A stretch of 50,156 bases of DNA, from assembly GCA_001801215.1 (NCBI GenBank), contig MGXA01000011.1, positions 7,845 to 58,000 of the forward strand, written 5' to 3'. The position numbers and the translations under genes were made by a program. This stretch comes from Gallionellales bacterium RIFCSPLOWO2_02_FULL_59_110 (GTDB lineage Bacteria > Pseudomonadota > Gammaproteobacteria > Burkholderiales > Gallionellaceae). Of this stretch, positions 18,458 through 27,141 are shown in pieces; position 1 is the stretch's first letter, and every line of letters begins with the position of its first letter. The notes beneath the pieces were generated by a model. The model saw nothing but the letters and a program-made list of their open reading frames with translations, was not told the DNA's origin and ran no database searches.

Positions 18458-18524
18458 AGGGGCGCGATTCATCGCGCCCTGATCTATTTCATGTATCGAA
18501 AAGGGCGCGATGAATCGCGCCCCT
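18458..18524. repeat. Paired palindromes between rph and rdgB
   Basis: A 23-base unit at 18458-18480 recurs inverted at 18502-18524 after a 21-base spacer. Each unit is itself a hairpin: GGGCGCGAT-TC-ATCGCGCCC and GGGCGCGAT-GA-ATCGCGCCC. It has the REP/BIME-like layout of two hairpins in opposite orientation. It lies inside the rph-rdgB-hemW run. Confidence 0.88.
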
Positions 18525-18530
18525 GCAGAA

Positions 18531-19253
18531 TTACCAATCCTTCTCCAGTGCCGCACGCTGCATGCCGATCAACTGCTCGATGCCGGATTTCGCCAGCTCC
18601 AGCAGTTCGTCCATTTCGGCGCGGGTGAAGGCATGGCCTTCGGCGGTGCCCTGCACTTCGACAAAGTTGCCGTTGCCCAGCATCACCACGTTCATATCGG
18701 TATCGCACGCGGAGTCTTCCGCGTAATCCAGATCCAGCACCGGCGTGCCCTGGTAGATGCCGACGGAAATTGCGGCGATAAAGTCCTTGAGCGGATTTTC
18801 CTTCACCAGCCCTTTTTGCATGAGGCCGCTTACCGCATCGTGCAGCGCGACAAACGCGCCGGTGATGCTGGCGGTGCGCGTGCCGCCGTCGGCCTGGATC
18901 ACGTCACAGTCGATCTGGACGGTGCGCTCGCCAAGCTTGCCGAGATCGACCACGGCGCGCAGGCTTCGGCCTATCAGGCGCTGGATTTCCTGGGTGCGGC
19001 CGGATTGCTTGCCCTTGGCCGCCTCGCGCCCCATGCGTTCGTTGGTGGAACGCGGCAACATGCCGTATTCCGCCGTCACCCAGCCTTCGCCGCTACCCCG
19101 CTTGTGCGGCGGTATTTTCTCTTCCACGCTGGCGGTGCAGATCACCCTGGTGTCGCCGCACTCGATCAGCACCGAGCCTTCGGCATGCCTGGTGTAGCGG
19201 CGGGTGATGCGGATTTCACGTATTTGACCGGGCGTTCTCTGGCTGGGGCGCAT
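18531..19253 (-). CDS. rph: Ribonuclease PH
   Basis: RNase PH trims the 3' end of tRNA precursors by phosphorolysis. The 240-residue protein has the usual length and begins [18 protein letters not shown]. Core motifs are [66 protein letters not shown] and [18 protein letters not shown], with phosphate-binding arginines and the catalytic aspartates. An open frame continues 41 codons upstream, but the conserved start MRPSQR is at 19253. It is the first of rph-rdgB-hemW; the PP2C gene lies 56 bases upstream on the same strand and may share a transcript. Confidence 0.97.
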   Translation of the reverse strand: MRPSQRTPGQIREIRITRRYTRHAEGSVLIECGDTRVICTASVEEKIPPHKRGSGEGWVTAEYGMLPRSTNERMGREAAKGKQSGRTQEIQRLIGRSLRAVVDLGKLGERTVQIDCDVIQADGGTRTASITGAFVALHDAVSGLMQKGLVKENPLKDFIAAISVGIYQGTPVLDLDYAEDSACDTDMNVVMLGNGNFVEVQGTAEGHAFTRAEMDELLELAKSGIEQLIGMQRAALEKDW

Positions 19254-19309
19254 GTTGGATTCTCGCTGAAAATGGCGGTTGGTGGAGAGTGTGAGCTTGA
19301 CGGCTGAGA

Positions 19310-20101
19310 TCAGGAAATATCCAGAATATGGCAGACGGGTTCGGCGGTATGGGCGACTTCGCCTTCCCCCCAGCACACCACGATGCCGGTGACGTTATCG
19401 GAATGGCCGTCTTCGCGCTCCAACGCGTGTGCGACCAGTCCATCCAGAGCGGCGGCCACGGGCTTTGCGGCGAACGCCGCAATCAATTCCTGGTCGGTGA
19501 ACGGGCCCCACAGGCCATCGCTGCCGAGCAGCAGCACATCGCCGGAACGCAGGGTGATCGGCTGGCCGGGCTCCATGTAAAACATGTCCTCGACGCCGCC
19601 GAGACAGTTGGTGATCTGGTTGCGTTGCGGGTGGACGCGCGCCTCTTCGGCGGTGATCATGCCCCAGTCGAACCACTGCTGCACCATCGAATGATCGCGC
19701 GACTTGGCCAGCACCGCGCCGTCGCGCAGCAAGTACAGGCGCGAGTCGCCGGCATGCCCCCAATATATTTCGCCATCCTGGATCAGCGCGGCCACGCAGG
19801 TCGATCCCGGGAAGCCGCCCAGTGCCTCGTCGCGCACGAGCCGGAGAATGCGTTCGTTGGCGTGGCGCATGGCGCCCGCAACAAATTCGTTGGGGTCGGC
19901 AATGCGCGGCTGCGCATCACGACCGAACGATTCTACAAACGTCCCGATAATCAGGTCGGCGGCCACTTCGCCGTGCAAATGCCCGCCCATGCCGTCCGCC
20001 AGCACCAACAGCAGCGCTTCGCTGCTGTAGGCATAGGCTACGCGGTCCTGGTTATATCTGCGGTTGCCGATGCGGCTGGCTTGGTGTATCGAAAACTTCA
20101 T
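19310..20101 (-). CDS. PP2C-type protein serine/threonine phosphatase
   Basis: The 263-residue soluble phosphatase carries the metal-binding motifs of bacterial PP2C enzymes: [11 protein letters not shown] near residue 12, [13 protein letters not shown] (Asp and Gly metal ligands), [41 protein letters not shown] and [10 protein letters not shown] near the C-terminus. It should dephosphorylate Ser/Thr phosphoproteins with Mn or Mg. No partner Hanks-type kinase gene adjoins it; such pairs are common in related genomes. An FHA-domain protein lies about 9 kb away and could be read-out of the same phosphorylation, which is speculation. The start ATG is divergent from yicC, 78 bases away. Confidence 0.92.
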   Translation of the reverse strand: MKFSIHQASRIGNRRYNQDRVAYAYSSEALLLVLADGMGGHLHGEVAADLIIGTFVESFGRDAQPRIADPNEFVAGAMRHANERILRLVRDEALGGFPGSTCVAALIQDGEIYWGHAGDSRLYLLRDGAVLAKSRDHSMVQQWFDWGMITAEEARVHPQRNQITNCLGGVEDMFYMEPGQPITLRSGDVLLLGSDGLWGPFTDQELIAAFAAKPVAAALDGLVAHALEREDGHSDNVTGIVVCWGEGEVAHTAEPVCHILDIS

Positions 20102-20116
20102 TGACGAACAGGGAAT

Positions 20117-20142
20117 TTGACAGGCTCCAATCGTAATATAAT
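20117..20142 (+). promoter_or_regulatory. Possible yicC promoter with short spacer
   Basis: TTGACA (20117-20122) and TATAAT (20137-20142) are both perfect hexamers but separated by only 14 bases rather than 16-18. It precedes yicC by 38 bases. It may be a low-activity or regulated promoter, or one hexamer may be fortuitous. Confidence 0.4.
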
Positions 20143-20179
20143 GCGCCGCTCAAGCACAGCATTTTATTGGAAGGCCGAA

Positions 20180-21073
20180 ATGATTCTCAGCATGACCGGT
20201 TATGCCACCGCCAGCGCGGAACTCGACAGCGGCTCGCTGACGCTGGAGCTGCGCGCAGTCAACCACCGCTACCTGGACATCCAGTTGCGCATGCCTGACG
20301 AGTTGCGCAGCGTAGAAGGCGCGTTGCGCGAGGCGATCAGCGCGCAATTGCAGCGCGGCAAGGTGGACTGCCGCATCAACTATGCGGCGCGTGACGCGCA
20401 GAGAGGCGCCGCGTTGAACCGCGAGCTGTTACTGCAACTTGCCGCCTGGAACAGGGAAGTGCAGAATGCCCTGCCGGATGCAAGGCCTTTAAGCGTGGCC
20501 GACGTGCTGCGCTGGAACGGCGTGCTGGAAACGCCCGCCGCATCGGCTGACGAATTGCGCGCCGCGCTGCTCGGCCTGTTGCAGGAGGTATTGCAGGAAT
20601 TTTCCGCGTCGCGCGCGCGCGAGGGCGAGAAACTCAAGGATTTCCTGCTGCAGCGCGTGGAAAAAATCGAGGTGCTACGCAACGCTGTAATGCCGCATGT
20701 CCCCGCCGCTATCGCCGCTTACGAGCAGAAGCTCACCGCGCGGCTGCGCGATGCCATGCAAAATGCCTTGGCGCAGGATGCCGGAGCGCCGGGCATCAGC
20801 GATGAGCGCATCCGCCAAGAAATAACGCTGTTTGCCAGCAAGGTCGACGTGGATGAGGAGCTGTCGCGGCTCGCCAGCCACCTCGCCGAAATGCGCCGCA
20901 TCCTCGCGCAGGGCGGCGCGGCGGGCAAGCGTTTGGACTTTTTGATGCAGGAGCTGAACCGGGAAGCCAACACGCTCGGCTCGAAGTCGGTGGATGCGGA
21001 AGTGTCGCGTAGCGCGATGGAGATGAAGATTCTCATCGAGCAGATGCGCGAGCAAATTCAGAACTTGGAGTAA
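20180..21073 (+). CDS. yicC: YicC/YloC family endoribonuclease
   Basis: YicC-family proteins are endoribonucleases; the E. coli member acts in RNA turnover. The 297-residue protein has the family start MILSMTGYATA, LRAVNHRYLDIQLRMP in the YicC_N domain, RGKVDCRINY, a long central region, and the conserved C-terminal DUF1732 segment KRLDFLMQELNREANTLGSK followed by an EMKILIEQMREQIQNLE end. ATG at 20180 is chosen because GGAAGG lies 8-13 bases upstream and the protein then starts at the conserved motif; the frame stays open for 21 more codons upstream. gmk follows after 3 bases, the usual arrangement. Confidence 0.93.
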   Translation: MILSMTGYATASAELDSGSLTLELRAVNHRYLDIQLRMPDELRSVEGALREAISAQLQRGKVDCRINYAARDAQRGAALNRELLLQLAAWNREVQNALPDARPLSVADVLRWNGVLETPAASADELRAALLGLLQEVLQEFSASRAREGEKLKDFLLQRVEKIEVLRNAVMPHVPAAIAAYEQKLTARLRDAMQNALAQDAGAPGISDERIRQEITLFASKVDVDEELSRLASHLAEMRRILAQGGAAGKRLDFLMQELNREANTLGSKSVDAEVSRSAMEMKILIEQMREQIQNLE

Positions 21074-21076
21074 ATC

Positions 21077-21694
21077 ATGCCGGGAAATTTATTTATCGTC
21101 AGCGCACCGTCCGGTGCGGGCAAAACCAGCTTGGTGCATGCCCTTCTCAACATCAATCCGCTGATTAAACTATCGGTTTCGTATACCACGCGCAACCCTC
21201 GTCCGGGCGAACATGACGGCAAGGATTATCATTTTGTCAGCCGCGAAACTTTCGTCGCCATGATGAAACGCGGCGAATTCCTAGAAAGCGCGGAAGTTTA
21301 CGGCAACCTGTACGGCACGTCGCAAACCTGGATCAGCCAGGAAACCACCAAGGGCCAGGACATTCTGCTGGAAATCGACTGGCAAGGCGCGGCGCAAGTC
21401 CGCCACCTGTTTCCGGAATGCGTCAGTATTTTCATCCTGCCACCTTCCATGGAGGCTCTGGAACAACGCCTGAAAGGGCGCGGCAAGGACAACGACGAGA
21501 TCATCGCCAGACGCATGGCGGCGGTGCGCAACGATGTCGCGCATGTCGCCGAATTCGATTATGTTATTATCAACGACAACCTGAATGAGGCGTTGCGCGA
21601 ACTCAATGCCGTGGTGCTTGCCGCACGGCTGAAATGTGCAAGCCAATTGGCCCGCCATCAGGCATTGATCAATCAGTTACAGAACCCGGAGTAA
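21077..21694 (+). CDS. gmk: Guanylate kinase
   Basis: Guanylate kinase phosphorylates GMP to GDP, feeding GTP and (p)ppGpp synthesis. The 205-residue protein has the P-loop FIVSAPSGAGKTSLVHALL at its N-terminus. The GMP-binding segment SVSYTTRNPRPGEHDGKDYHF follows, with FLESAEVYGNLYGTS, DILLEIDWQGAAQVR and the lid region RLKGRGKDNDEIIARRM. The gene is the second of yicC-gmk-rpoZ-spoT, with 3-base gaps on both sides, so it is part of one operon joining nucleotide metabolism to the stringent response. Confidence 0.97.
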   Translation: MPGNLFIVSAPSGAGKTSLVHALLNINPLIKLSVSYTTRNPRPGEHDGKDYHFVSRETFVAMMKRGEFLESAEVYGNLYGTSQTWISQETTKGQDILLEIDWQGAAQVRHLFPECVSIFILPPSMEALEQRLKGRGKDNDEIIARRMAAVRNDVAHVAEFDYVIINDNLNEALRELNAVVLAARLKCASQLARHQALINQLQNPE

Positions 21695-21697
21695 ACC

Positions 21698-21904
21698 ATG
21701 GCACGCATTACCGTCGAAGAATGTCTCGAACAAATCCCGAACCGCTTTGAACTGACGCTGGCTGCCGCTTACCGCGCGCGCCAGTTGGCCAACGGCGCAA
21801 GCCACCTGGTGGACGAGAGCAACGACAAGCCCACTGTAGTCGCGCTGCGCGAAATCAGCGAAGGCAAGGTGGGCAAGGAAATTCTCAACCGCGGGCAGGC
21901 ATAA
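21698..21904 (+). CDS. rpoZ: RNA polymerase omega subunit
   Basis: Omega helps assembly of RNA polymerase and forms part of the ppGpp site. The 68-residue protein begins [20 protein letters not shown] and continues with [10 protein letters not shown] and a conserved [12 protein letters not shown] motif. GGAGTAAACC precedes the ATG. Its place between gmk and spoT is a standard arrangement in proteobacteria. Length is slightly shorter than the 91 residues of E. coli omega, as usual in Betaproteobacteria. Confidence 0.97.
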   Translation: MARITVEECLEQIPNRFELTLAAAYRARQLANGASHLVDESNDKPTVVALREISEGKVGKEILNRGQA

Positions 21905-21918
21905 CACCTTGATTTTGC

Positions 21919-24015
21919 ATGGCCGACGCAGACCTTCTTATCGAGGAAGCCTCCGCCTACCTTAAACCGCAGGACGTCGAATACGTCCGCGATGCGCTGG
22001 CCTTCAGCCACACCGCACATCAAGGGCAGAAGCGCCAGTCCGGCGACCCGTATATTTCCCACCCCATCGCCGTCGCGCGCATCCTCACGACTCTGCATCT
22101 CGATGTCCAGGCGATCATAGCCGCGCTGTTGCATGACGTGGTGGAGGACACCGATGTCACCGCCGAGCAGGTCGCCAATAAATTCGGCAAGCCGGTCGCG
22201 GAACTGGTCGATGGGCTGAGCAAGCTCGACCGCATCCAGTTCGAAACCCGCGAGGACGCACAGGCGGAAAATTTCCGCAAGATGCTCCTGGCAATGGCGC
22301 GCGACGTGCGCGTCATTCTCATCAAACTGGCCGACCGGCTGCACAACATGCGCACGCTGGAATCCATGTCGCACGTCAAATGCGAGCGCATCGCCCGCGA
22401 GACCATGGAAATTTTTGCGCCGATCGCCAACCGCCTCGGCTTGAACGATATTTACCGCGAGCTGCAGGATTTGAGCTTCAAATACCTGCACCCCAACCGT
22501 TACGCGGTGCTGGCCAAAGCCCTCAAGGTGGCGCGCGGCAACCGCCGCGAAGTGCTCGGCAAGGTGCTCGATGCGATACGGCAACGGCTGGCCGATTTTC
22601 ACATCCAGGCCGATGTGACCGGCCGCGAAAAAAACATCTTCAGCATTTACAAAAAAATGCAGAGCAAGTCGCTGGCCTTTGCCGAGGTGCTGGATATCTA
22701 CGGCTTCCGCGTGCTGGTCAACGATTTTGCCGCCTGCTATGTAGCGCTGGGCGTGCTGCACGGTTTGTACAAACCGATACCGGGCAAGTTCAAGGATTAC
22801 ATCGCCATCCCCAAGGTAAACGGATACCAATCGCTGCATACCACGCTGTTCGGGCCATTCGGCACGCCCATCGAAATCCAGATTCGCACCCATGAAATGC
22901 ATAGGATCGCCGATGCCGGCGTGGCCTCGCACTGGCTGTACAAGAGCGGCCATGCCTCGATCAATGACCTGCACAAGAAGACCCACCTGTGGCTGCAGGA
23001 ACTTCTGGAAAGCCTGAGCCAGAGCAGCGATTCCTCGGAATTTCTCGAACATCTCAAGGTGGATCTGTTTCCCGACGAGGTGTACGTGTTCACGCCCAAG
23101 GGAAGAATACTTTCGTTGCCGCGCGGCGCGACTGCGGTGGACTTCGCCTATAGCGTGCACACCGACATCGGCCACCACTGTATCGCCGTCAAAGTCAACC
23201 ATGAACTGGCGCCGCTGCGCACCGAGCTCAAAAACGGCGACCGCGTGGAAATCGTCACTGCGCCGCACGCCAAACCGAATCCTGCCTGGCTGGGCTATGT
23301 GACCACCAGCAAGGCGCGCAGCCACATCCGCCACTTCCTCAAGAACATGCAATCCGGAGAATCCGCCCAATTCGGCGAACGTCTGCTCAACCAAGCGCTG
23401 CACACGCTTGGCGTCAAGCCGCAGGACATCGATGAGGCGCGCTGGAACAAATTGCTCAGGGATACCAGCGTCAAAACGCGCCAGGATATTCTGGCCGACA
23501 TCGGCCTGGGGCGCCGCCTAAACATGGTGGTGGCGCGGCAACTGGCCAGCATCGGCGAAACGGTGCCGAATGAAACTCCCGCCACCACGGCCATCACGAT
23601 ACAGGGCACCGAAGGCATGGCGGTGCAGTTCGCCAAATGCTGCTATCCGATCCCGGGCGACCCGATTATCGGCATGCTCAAGAGCGGCCAGGGCCTTACG
23701 GTGCATACCCGCGACTGCCCGGCATCGCACAGGGGGCGCGGAGGCGAACAATGGCTGGACGTGGTGTGGGGCAAGGACATCCATCGCCCTTTCGATGTCG
23801 GCATCAAGCTGCTGGTGTCTAACCAGCGCGGCGTGTTGGCGAAAGTCGCCGCCGCGATCGCCGAAGCGGAATCCAACATCGAAAATGTCAGCTTCGCCAA
23901 TGAAGGCGAGCACACCGCGCTGCATTTCACGCTGGAAGTAAATAATCGCCTGCACCTTGCCAACATCATGCGCAGCCTGCGCAAGATACCGGAAGTGAAA
24001 CGGATTATCCGGTAG
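21919..24015 (+). CDS. spoT: Bifunctional (p)ppGpp synthetase/hydrolase (SpoT/Rel)
   Basis: The protein makes and breaks the alarmone (p)ppGpp. The 698 residues comprise the HD hydrolase domain, with H72-D73 in LLHDVVEDTD and KLADRLHNMRTLE, both intact. The synthetase domain (about 230-350) has DIYGFRVLV, GYQSLHTTLFGP and EIQIRTHEMHRIAD. TGS (about 385-450, DLFPDEVYVFTPKGRIL), helical and zinc-finger-like regions (CCYPIPGDPIIG) and a C-terminal ACT domain (GIKLLVSNQRGVLAKVAAAI) follow. The segment KFKD at 290-293 is the basic type expected for bifunctional enzymes, as opposed to the acidic type of RelA. The gene follows rpoZ after 14 bases. Confidence 0.96.
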   Translation: MADADLLIEEASAYLKPQDVEYVRDALAFSHTAHQGQKRQSGDPYISHPIAVARILTTLHLDVQAIIAALLHDVVEDTDVTAEQVANKFGKPVAELVDGLSKLDRIQFETREDAQAENFRKMLLAMARDVRVILIKLADRLHNMRTLESMSHVKCERIARETMEIFAPIANRLGLNDIYRELQDLSFKYLHPNRYAVLAKALKVARGNRREVLGKVLDAIRQRLADFHIQADVTGREKNIFSIYKKMQSKSLAFAEVLDIYGFRVLVNDFAACYVALGVLHGLYKPIPGKFKDYIAIPKVNGYQSLHTTLFGPFGTPIEIQIRTHEMHRIADAGVASHWLYKSGHASINDLHKKTHLWLQELLESLSQSSDSSEFLEHLKVDLFPDEVYVFTPKGRILSLPRGATAVDFAYSVHTDIGHHCIAVKVNHELAPLRTELKNGDRVEIVTAPHAKPNPAWLGYVTTSKARSHIRHFLKNMQSGESAQFGERLLNQALHTLGVKPQDIDEARWNKLLRDTSVKTRQDILADIGLGRRLNMVVARQLASIGETVPNETPATTAITIQGTEGMAVQFAKCCYPIPGDPIIGMLKSGQGLTVHTRDCPASHRGRGGEQWLDVVWGKDIHRPFDVGIKLLVSNQRGVLAKVAAAIAEAESNIENVSFANEGEHTALHFTLEVNNRLHLANIMRSLRKIPEVKRIIR

Positions 24016-24027
24016 TCTTCAAGCTTG

Positions 24028-24043
24028 AGGCGGGGCGCCTTTT
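24028..24043 (+). terminator. Terminator candidate after spoT
   Basis: AGGCG and CGCCT form a short 5-bp stem with a GGG loop, followed by TTTTAT. A second, stronger hairpin (CGCCTTG/CAAGGCG, 24069-24087) without a T-run lies shortly after. Confidence 0.5.
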
Positions 24044-24191
24044 ATATAACGCTGAACTCCACGTAATTCGCCTTGTCTTTCAAGGCGCACGCCTGTTTGT
24101 CACGCTTCGTTTGACGGTGGACAATTGGCGCAATATGCTGCGCTATCGGCAATGATCGGTGGCGCTGCTGGACGCAAATAAGGAAGGCACT

Positions 24192-25211
24192 ATGAACCTG
24201 ATGTTCTGGAAGAAACAAGCCGGCGCAGAAGCGGAATCGCCCGTCGCCCAATCGGGCAAGTTGAAGAACCTGACAACTCCGAAGCTGGCAGCGCGGATCA
24301 AATTATGGTTCGCCGCCTTAACCGGGCATTTCAGGAAACCTCCTGCGTTTCGCGCAGATGATGGTCGGCTTGCGGATGCACCCTGCGACTCGGAAGATAT
24401 GTCTGGTGCGACCGTAGAACCCGAATTGGAGGCGGCTGACCCAGAAATGCTGGTCAAACCGGCACTGGCGGCGCGGATTAAATTGCAGTTTGTTTCCCTG
24501 GTTAAGCGCTTTAGAAAAACATCCGCAATCGACCCTGAAGAAGATCACTCTGATTCGGCAGAGTCTTCGGGATCTCCTGCGCCGGAAATCCCTGCAAAAC
24601 CCGGCTTGCTCATGCGCATCAATGCCGGGTTTGCTGCCTTTATCAGGGAAATCAAGGCACCCGTCACGCCACAGGCGGGCGAAGATGAGGGGGGCGCCGA
24701 CAGGCGTGACCGCTCCGAGGCAGCGCATGAGGAAGGCGAAATTTCCGACAGCGCAATCGCAGCCGGGCCGGTGCGCTCCAGAAAATGGCTGGTCGTCAGC
24801 GGTTCGATCCTTATAGCGGTTTTATTGGTAACCGGCATCGCTATTAACTTTTGGCAGACTTACGAGCCGAAGCAAAAACGATGGGGCACCAAGCACGACA
24901 TCACCTCTATCTCTTCCACCCCCAGCGGTCAAGAATCCACACCCGATCTGCCCCATGACGAAGTCGATGCGCTTAAGAAGAAAAACGCCGAATTACAAGC
25001 CCGCATCGAGGCGCTGCAAAAAGCCCCCCCGCCGCAGCGGTCTTATATCCCATCAGCCCGGCAATCGGGAGGAAGCTCCCCTTCATTCGCAGGCAGCGGT
25101 GATACGATGCTGGGCACCAGCGACCCTAAAGCCGCCGCGATGACGCTGAAGGAGGCCATTGAGGCCATGAACGCCAGTTCGGGCGATTACGGCAAAAATA
25201 ACACCAAATGA
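24192..25211 (+). CDS. Single-span membrane protein with three internal repeats, unknown function
   Basis: The 339-residue protein is not recognised. Its N-terminal half contains three copies of an amphipathic motif: TPKLAARIKLWFAALTGHFRK, VKPALAARIKLQFVSLVKRF and AKPGLLMRINAGFAAFIREI, separated by acidic, disordered linkers. One membrane helix follows (about 206-225, KWLVVSGSILIAVLLVTGIA). The C-terminal part is serine/proline-rich, with a short coiled coil (ALKKKNAELQARIEALQKA) and a conserved-looking end TLKEAIEAMNASSGDYGK. The repeats look as if they could lie on the membrane or bind a partner. The ATG at 24192 has AAGGAAGG just upstream; a GTG at 24159 lacks a ribosome site. It precedes a signalling gene cluster and may belong to it. 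The function is unknown. Confidence 0.75.
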   Translation: MNLMFWKKQAGAEAESPVAQSGKLKNLTTPKLAARIKLWFAALTGHFRKPPAFRADDGRLADAPCDSEDMSGATVEPELEAADPEMLVKPALAARIKLQFVSLVKRFRKTSAIDPEEDHSDSAESSGSPAPEIPAKPGLLMRINAGFAAFIREIKAPVTPQAGEDEGGADRRDRSEAAHEEGEISDSAIAAGPVRSRKWLVVSGSILIAVLLVTGIAINFWQTYEPKQKRWGTKHDITSISSTPSGQESTPDLPHDEVDALKKKNAELQARIEALQKAPPPQRSYIPSARQSGGSSPSFAGSGDTMLGTSDPKAAAMTLKEAIEAMNASSGDYGKNNTK

Positions 25212-25303
25212 ACAAATGGCGTGCCCTTGGCACTATACTGACGGCATATTTTTAATTTATCGTCTTGTCGTCCATTGCCAACTTACCAGGACAAAGTTGA
25301 AAC

Positions 25304-26410
25304 ATGATGAAGAACATTCGGGCCTTGACCCATCCGGAAATACTCGACCAAGAGGCGCTGCGCGAATTTGCCGATGCGCTGGCGGATCGCGCACCGGAGA
25401 TCGAACGGGACATGGCAAAATTAAATCGGGAGCCAGCCAACCGCGTAGTTATTGCCGATATTTTCCGCTCCCTGCACAACATCAAGGGTGATGCTGCGCT
25501 GTGCAAGGTCGAAACAGCCGGTTTGATCGCGCACCCGATCGAGTCGCTGTTGGCCCGTTTGCGATCGGGGGAGGTGCGTTATACGCCTTTGCTGGGCGAG
25601 ACGATTCTGCTCGCGGTGGACCGGCTGGAACTGGTAACCGAAGCGCTGTTGGTAGGTAAACCAGTCGGGCATCTGAGGCTGGCAGCGTTGGTGGAGGGTC
25701 TGGAGCGAATGAGCCTGGCTTCGCAGGCTGACCTCGATGCACACGCAACGCAAGTCATCGAATCGGTAACCGGGTTCAGGCCGCAAGCCAACCTGCGCAC
25801 TTCAATCGTTTCCCCGCCTGCCCAGCCTCGGCAGAAAGACAGCATGGCCGCCGACCTGCTGTTTTTTCATTCGCTTGCCTTGCAGTTCGAAGCCCGTTCC
25901 CCCCTGTTCGGCGGTCGCACCGGCCGCATTCTCAAGATGGTGCTGGACACCAACCGGGCTGCCGGCTCCCCGGTGGATACCGCACAACTGGAGGCGGCGG
26001 TCTATATGCACGATGTGGGAATGATGTTCCTGCCGGAGGCGGTATGGCTCAAGGTGGGCAACCTGAGCAATGAGGAACGGAACACGCTGCACTCCCATCC
26101 GGGTTTCGCCGCCGGGCTGCTGGAGCGTATGGCAGACTGGAAAATGGCGGCGGAAATTGTGCGCCAGCACCACGAAATGCCGGACGGTGCGGGTTATCCC
26201 GGCAGATTGCAGGGGAACGAAATTTGCCCGGGAGCCAAAATTCTCGCCATGTCCGATGCTTTCGAGGCTGTCACGCTCAAGCACAGCGCACGCGGCCATA
26301 ACCGCTCGGTGCTGCGGGCCGTTGCAGAAGTCAACGCCTGTAGTAATCAATTCGCGCCGGAATGGATCGAGCCGTTCAATTCCGTCATCCGGCGCATGGT
26401 CGAACAATAA
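25304..26410 (+). CDS. Hpt domain fused to a degenerate HD-GYP domain
   Basis: The 368-residue soluble protein joins an N-terminal histidine phosphotransfer domain (about 14-115) to a C-terminal HD-GYP domain (about 185-345). The Hpt site FRSLHNIKGDAAL has the phosphoacceptor H58 and the K-G pair. In the HD-GYP domain the core H236-D237 (MHDVGM) lacks the usual lysine of HDxGK, and the first histidine region reads LFGGRTGR instead of H-x-x-R. The histidine pair in RQHHEMPDGAGYP and the GYP motif are kept. It may thus bind c-di-GMP poorly, lack turnover or act as an effector. It precedes a histidine kinase by 22 bases and a receiver protein, its probable phosphorelay partners. The ATG has AGGACAAAG upstream, a weak site. 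Confidence 0.85.
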   Translation: MMKNIRALTHPEILDQEALREFADALADRAPEIERDMAKLNREPANRVVIADIFRSLHNIKGDAALCKVETAGLIAHPIESLLARLRSGEVRYTPLLGETILLAVDRLELVTEALLVGKPVGHLRLAALVEGLERMSLASQADLDAHATQVIESVTGFRPQANLRTSIVSPPAQPRQKDSMAADLLFFHSLALQFEARSPLFGGRTGRILKMVLDTNRAAGSPVDTAQLEAAVYMHDVGMMFLPEAVWLKVGNLSNEERNTLHSHPGFAAGLLERMADWKMAAEIVRQHHEMPDGAGYPGRLQGNEICPGAKILAMSDAFEAVTLKHSARGHNRSVLRAVAEVNACSNQFAPEWIEPFNSVIRRMVEQ

Positions 26411-26432
26411 ACAACGATGGATTTTTATAGTT

Positions 26433-27119
26433 ATGGATAACACCAAGGAAGCGACCCCCGACATATCGGCTTTTCTCGCGTCGTCGATACACGACATGAA
26501 AAACTCCCTCGGCCTCCTGATTAATTTTCTGGAAACCAGCCTCCCAGAACTCGGACTGGATACCCAGAAAAAGGCTGCACCGATGCTATACGAGGTCAAA
26601 CGCGTCAATGATAATCTGTTGCAGATGCTGGCAATTTTCAAGGTGGGCAACCAATTTTACCCCTTCGATCTGTCGGAAAATTTCATCGATGACTTTGTAC
26701 GGGAAATTGTCGAACAAAACAAAACCATGCTGGATTATTCCGGCATCGCACTGGACGTGGAATTTGACGAAGGGCTGGCCTGGTATTTTGACCGCGAACT
26801 GATTATCGGCGTAGTATCTCACGCGTTGAACAATGCCACCCGCTATACCAAAGACAGATTGATGCTTTCCGTGAAAGAAGAGGATGGGGAATTGGTGGTG
26901 CGTGTCGAGGATAACGGCAGCGGCTACCCCATCAGCGTGCTCGATGCCGGAAGTGCCGTCAGCAAGGGGGTGAATTTTGCCTCGGGCAGCACGGGGCTCG
27001 GGCTGTACTTCTCGTCCATGGTGGCGAAGCTGCACAATAACCGCGGCAAGACCGGCAGCATAGCCCTGGAAAACGGCGGCAAATTGGGCGGCAGTTGCTT
27101 CATCCTGCATCTGCCCTAA
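26433..27119 (+). CDS. Small cytoplasmic histidine kinase
   Basis: The 228-residue protein is a compact sensor-kinase core without a membrane span or sensor domain. H20 in SSIHDMKNSLGLLINFLE is the expected phosphorylation site in an HDxxN-type H-box. The ATPase domain has the N-box SHALNNATRYTKD, the G1 motif VEDNGSGYPI and the G2 motif GSTGLGLYFSSMVAKLH. Input must come from other proteins, perhaps the Hpt/HD-GYP protein directly upstream. The start at 26433 (MDNTKEATPDI) is set by the N-terminal length of the H-box region; the frame is open upstream into the preceding gene and no strong Shine-Dalgarno is seen. The receiver-TPR gene follows after 22 bases. Confidence 0.85.
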   Translation: MDNTKEATPDISAFLASSIHDMKNSLGLLINFLETSLPELGLDTQKKAAPMLYEVKRVNDNLLQMLAIFKVGNQFYPFDLSENFIDDFVREIVEQNKTMLDYSGIALDVEFDEGLAWYFDRELIIGVVSHALNNATRYTKDRLMLSVKEEDGELVVRVEDNGSGYPISVLDAGSAVSKGVNFASGSTGLGLYFSSMVAKLHNNRGKTGSIALENGGKLGGSCFILHLP

Positions 27120-27141
27120 GCTTGAAACAAGGCACATTATT

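Noticed and set aside
15784-18530. CRISPR array suspected from repeats
   Set aside because: The repeats are palindromic single elements of three different sequences, with no regular spacers and no cas genes.
21769-23403. 544-codon open frame opposite spoT
   Set aside because: Shadow frame; the spoT strand has complete conserved domains.
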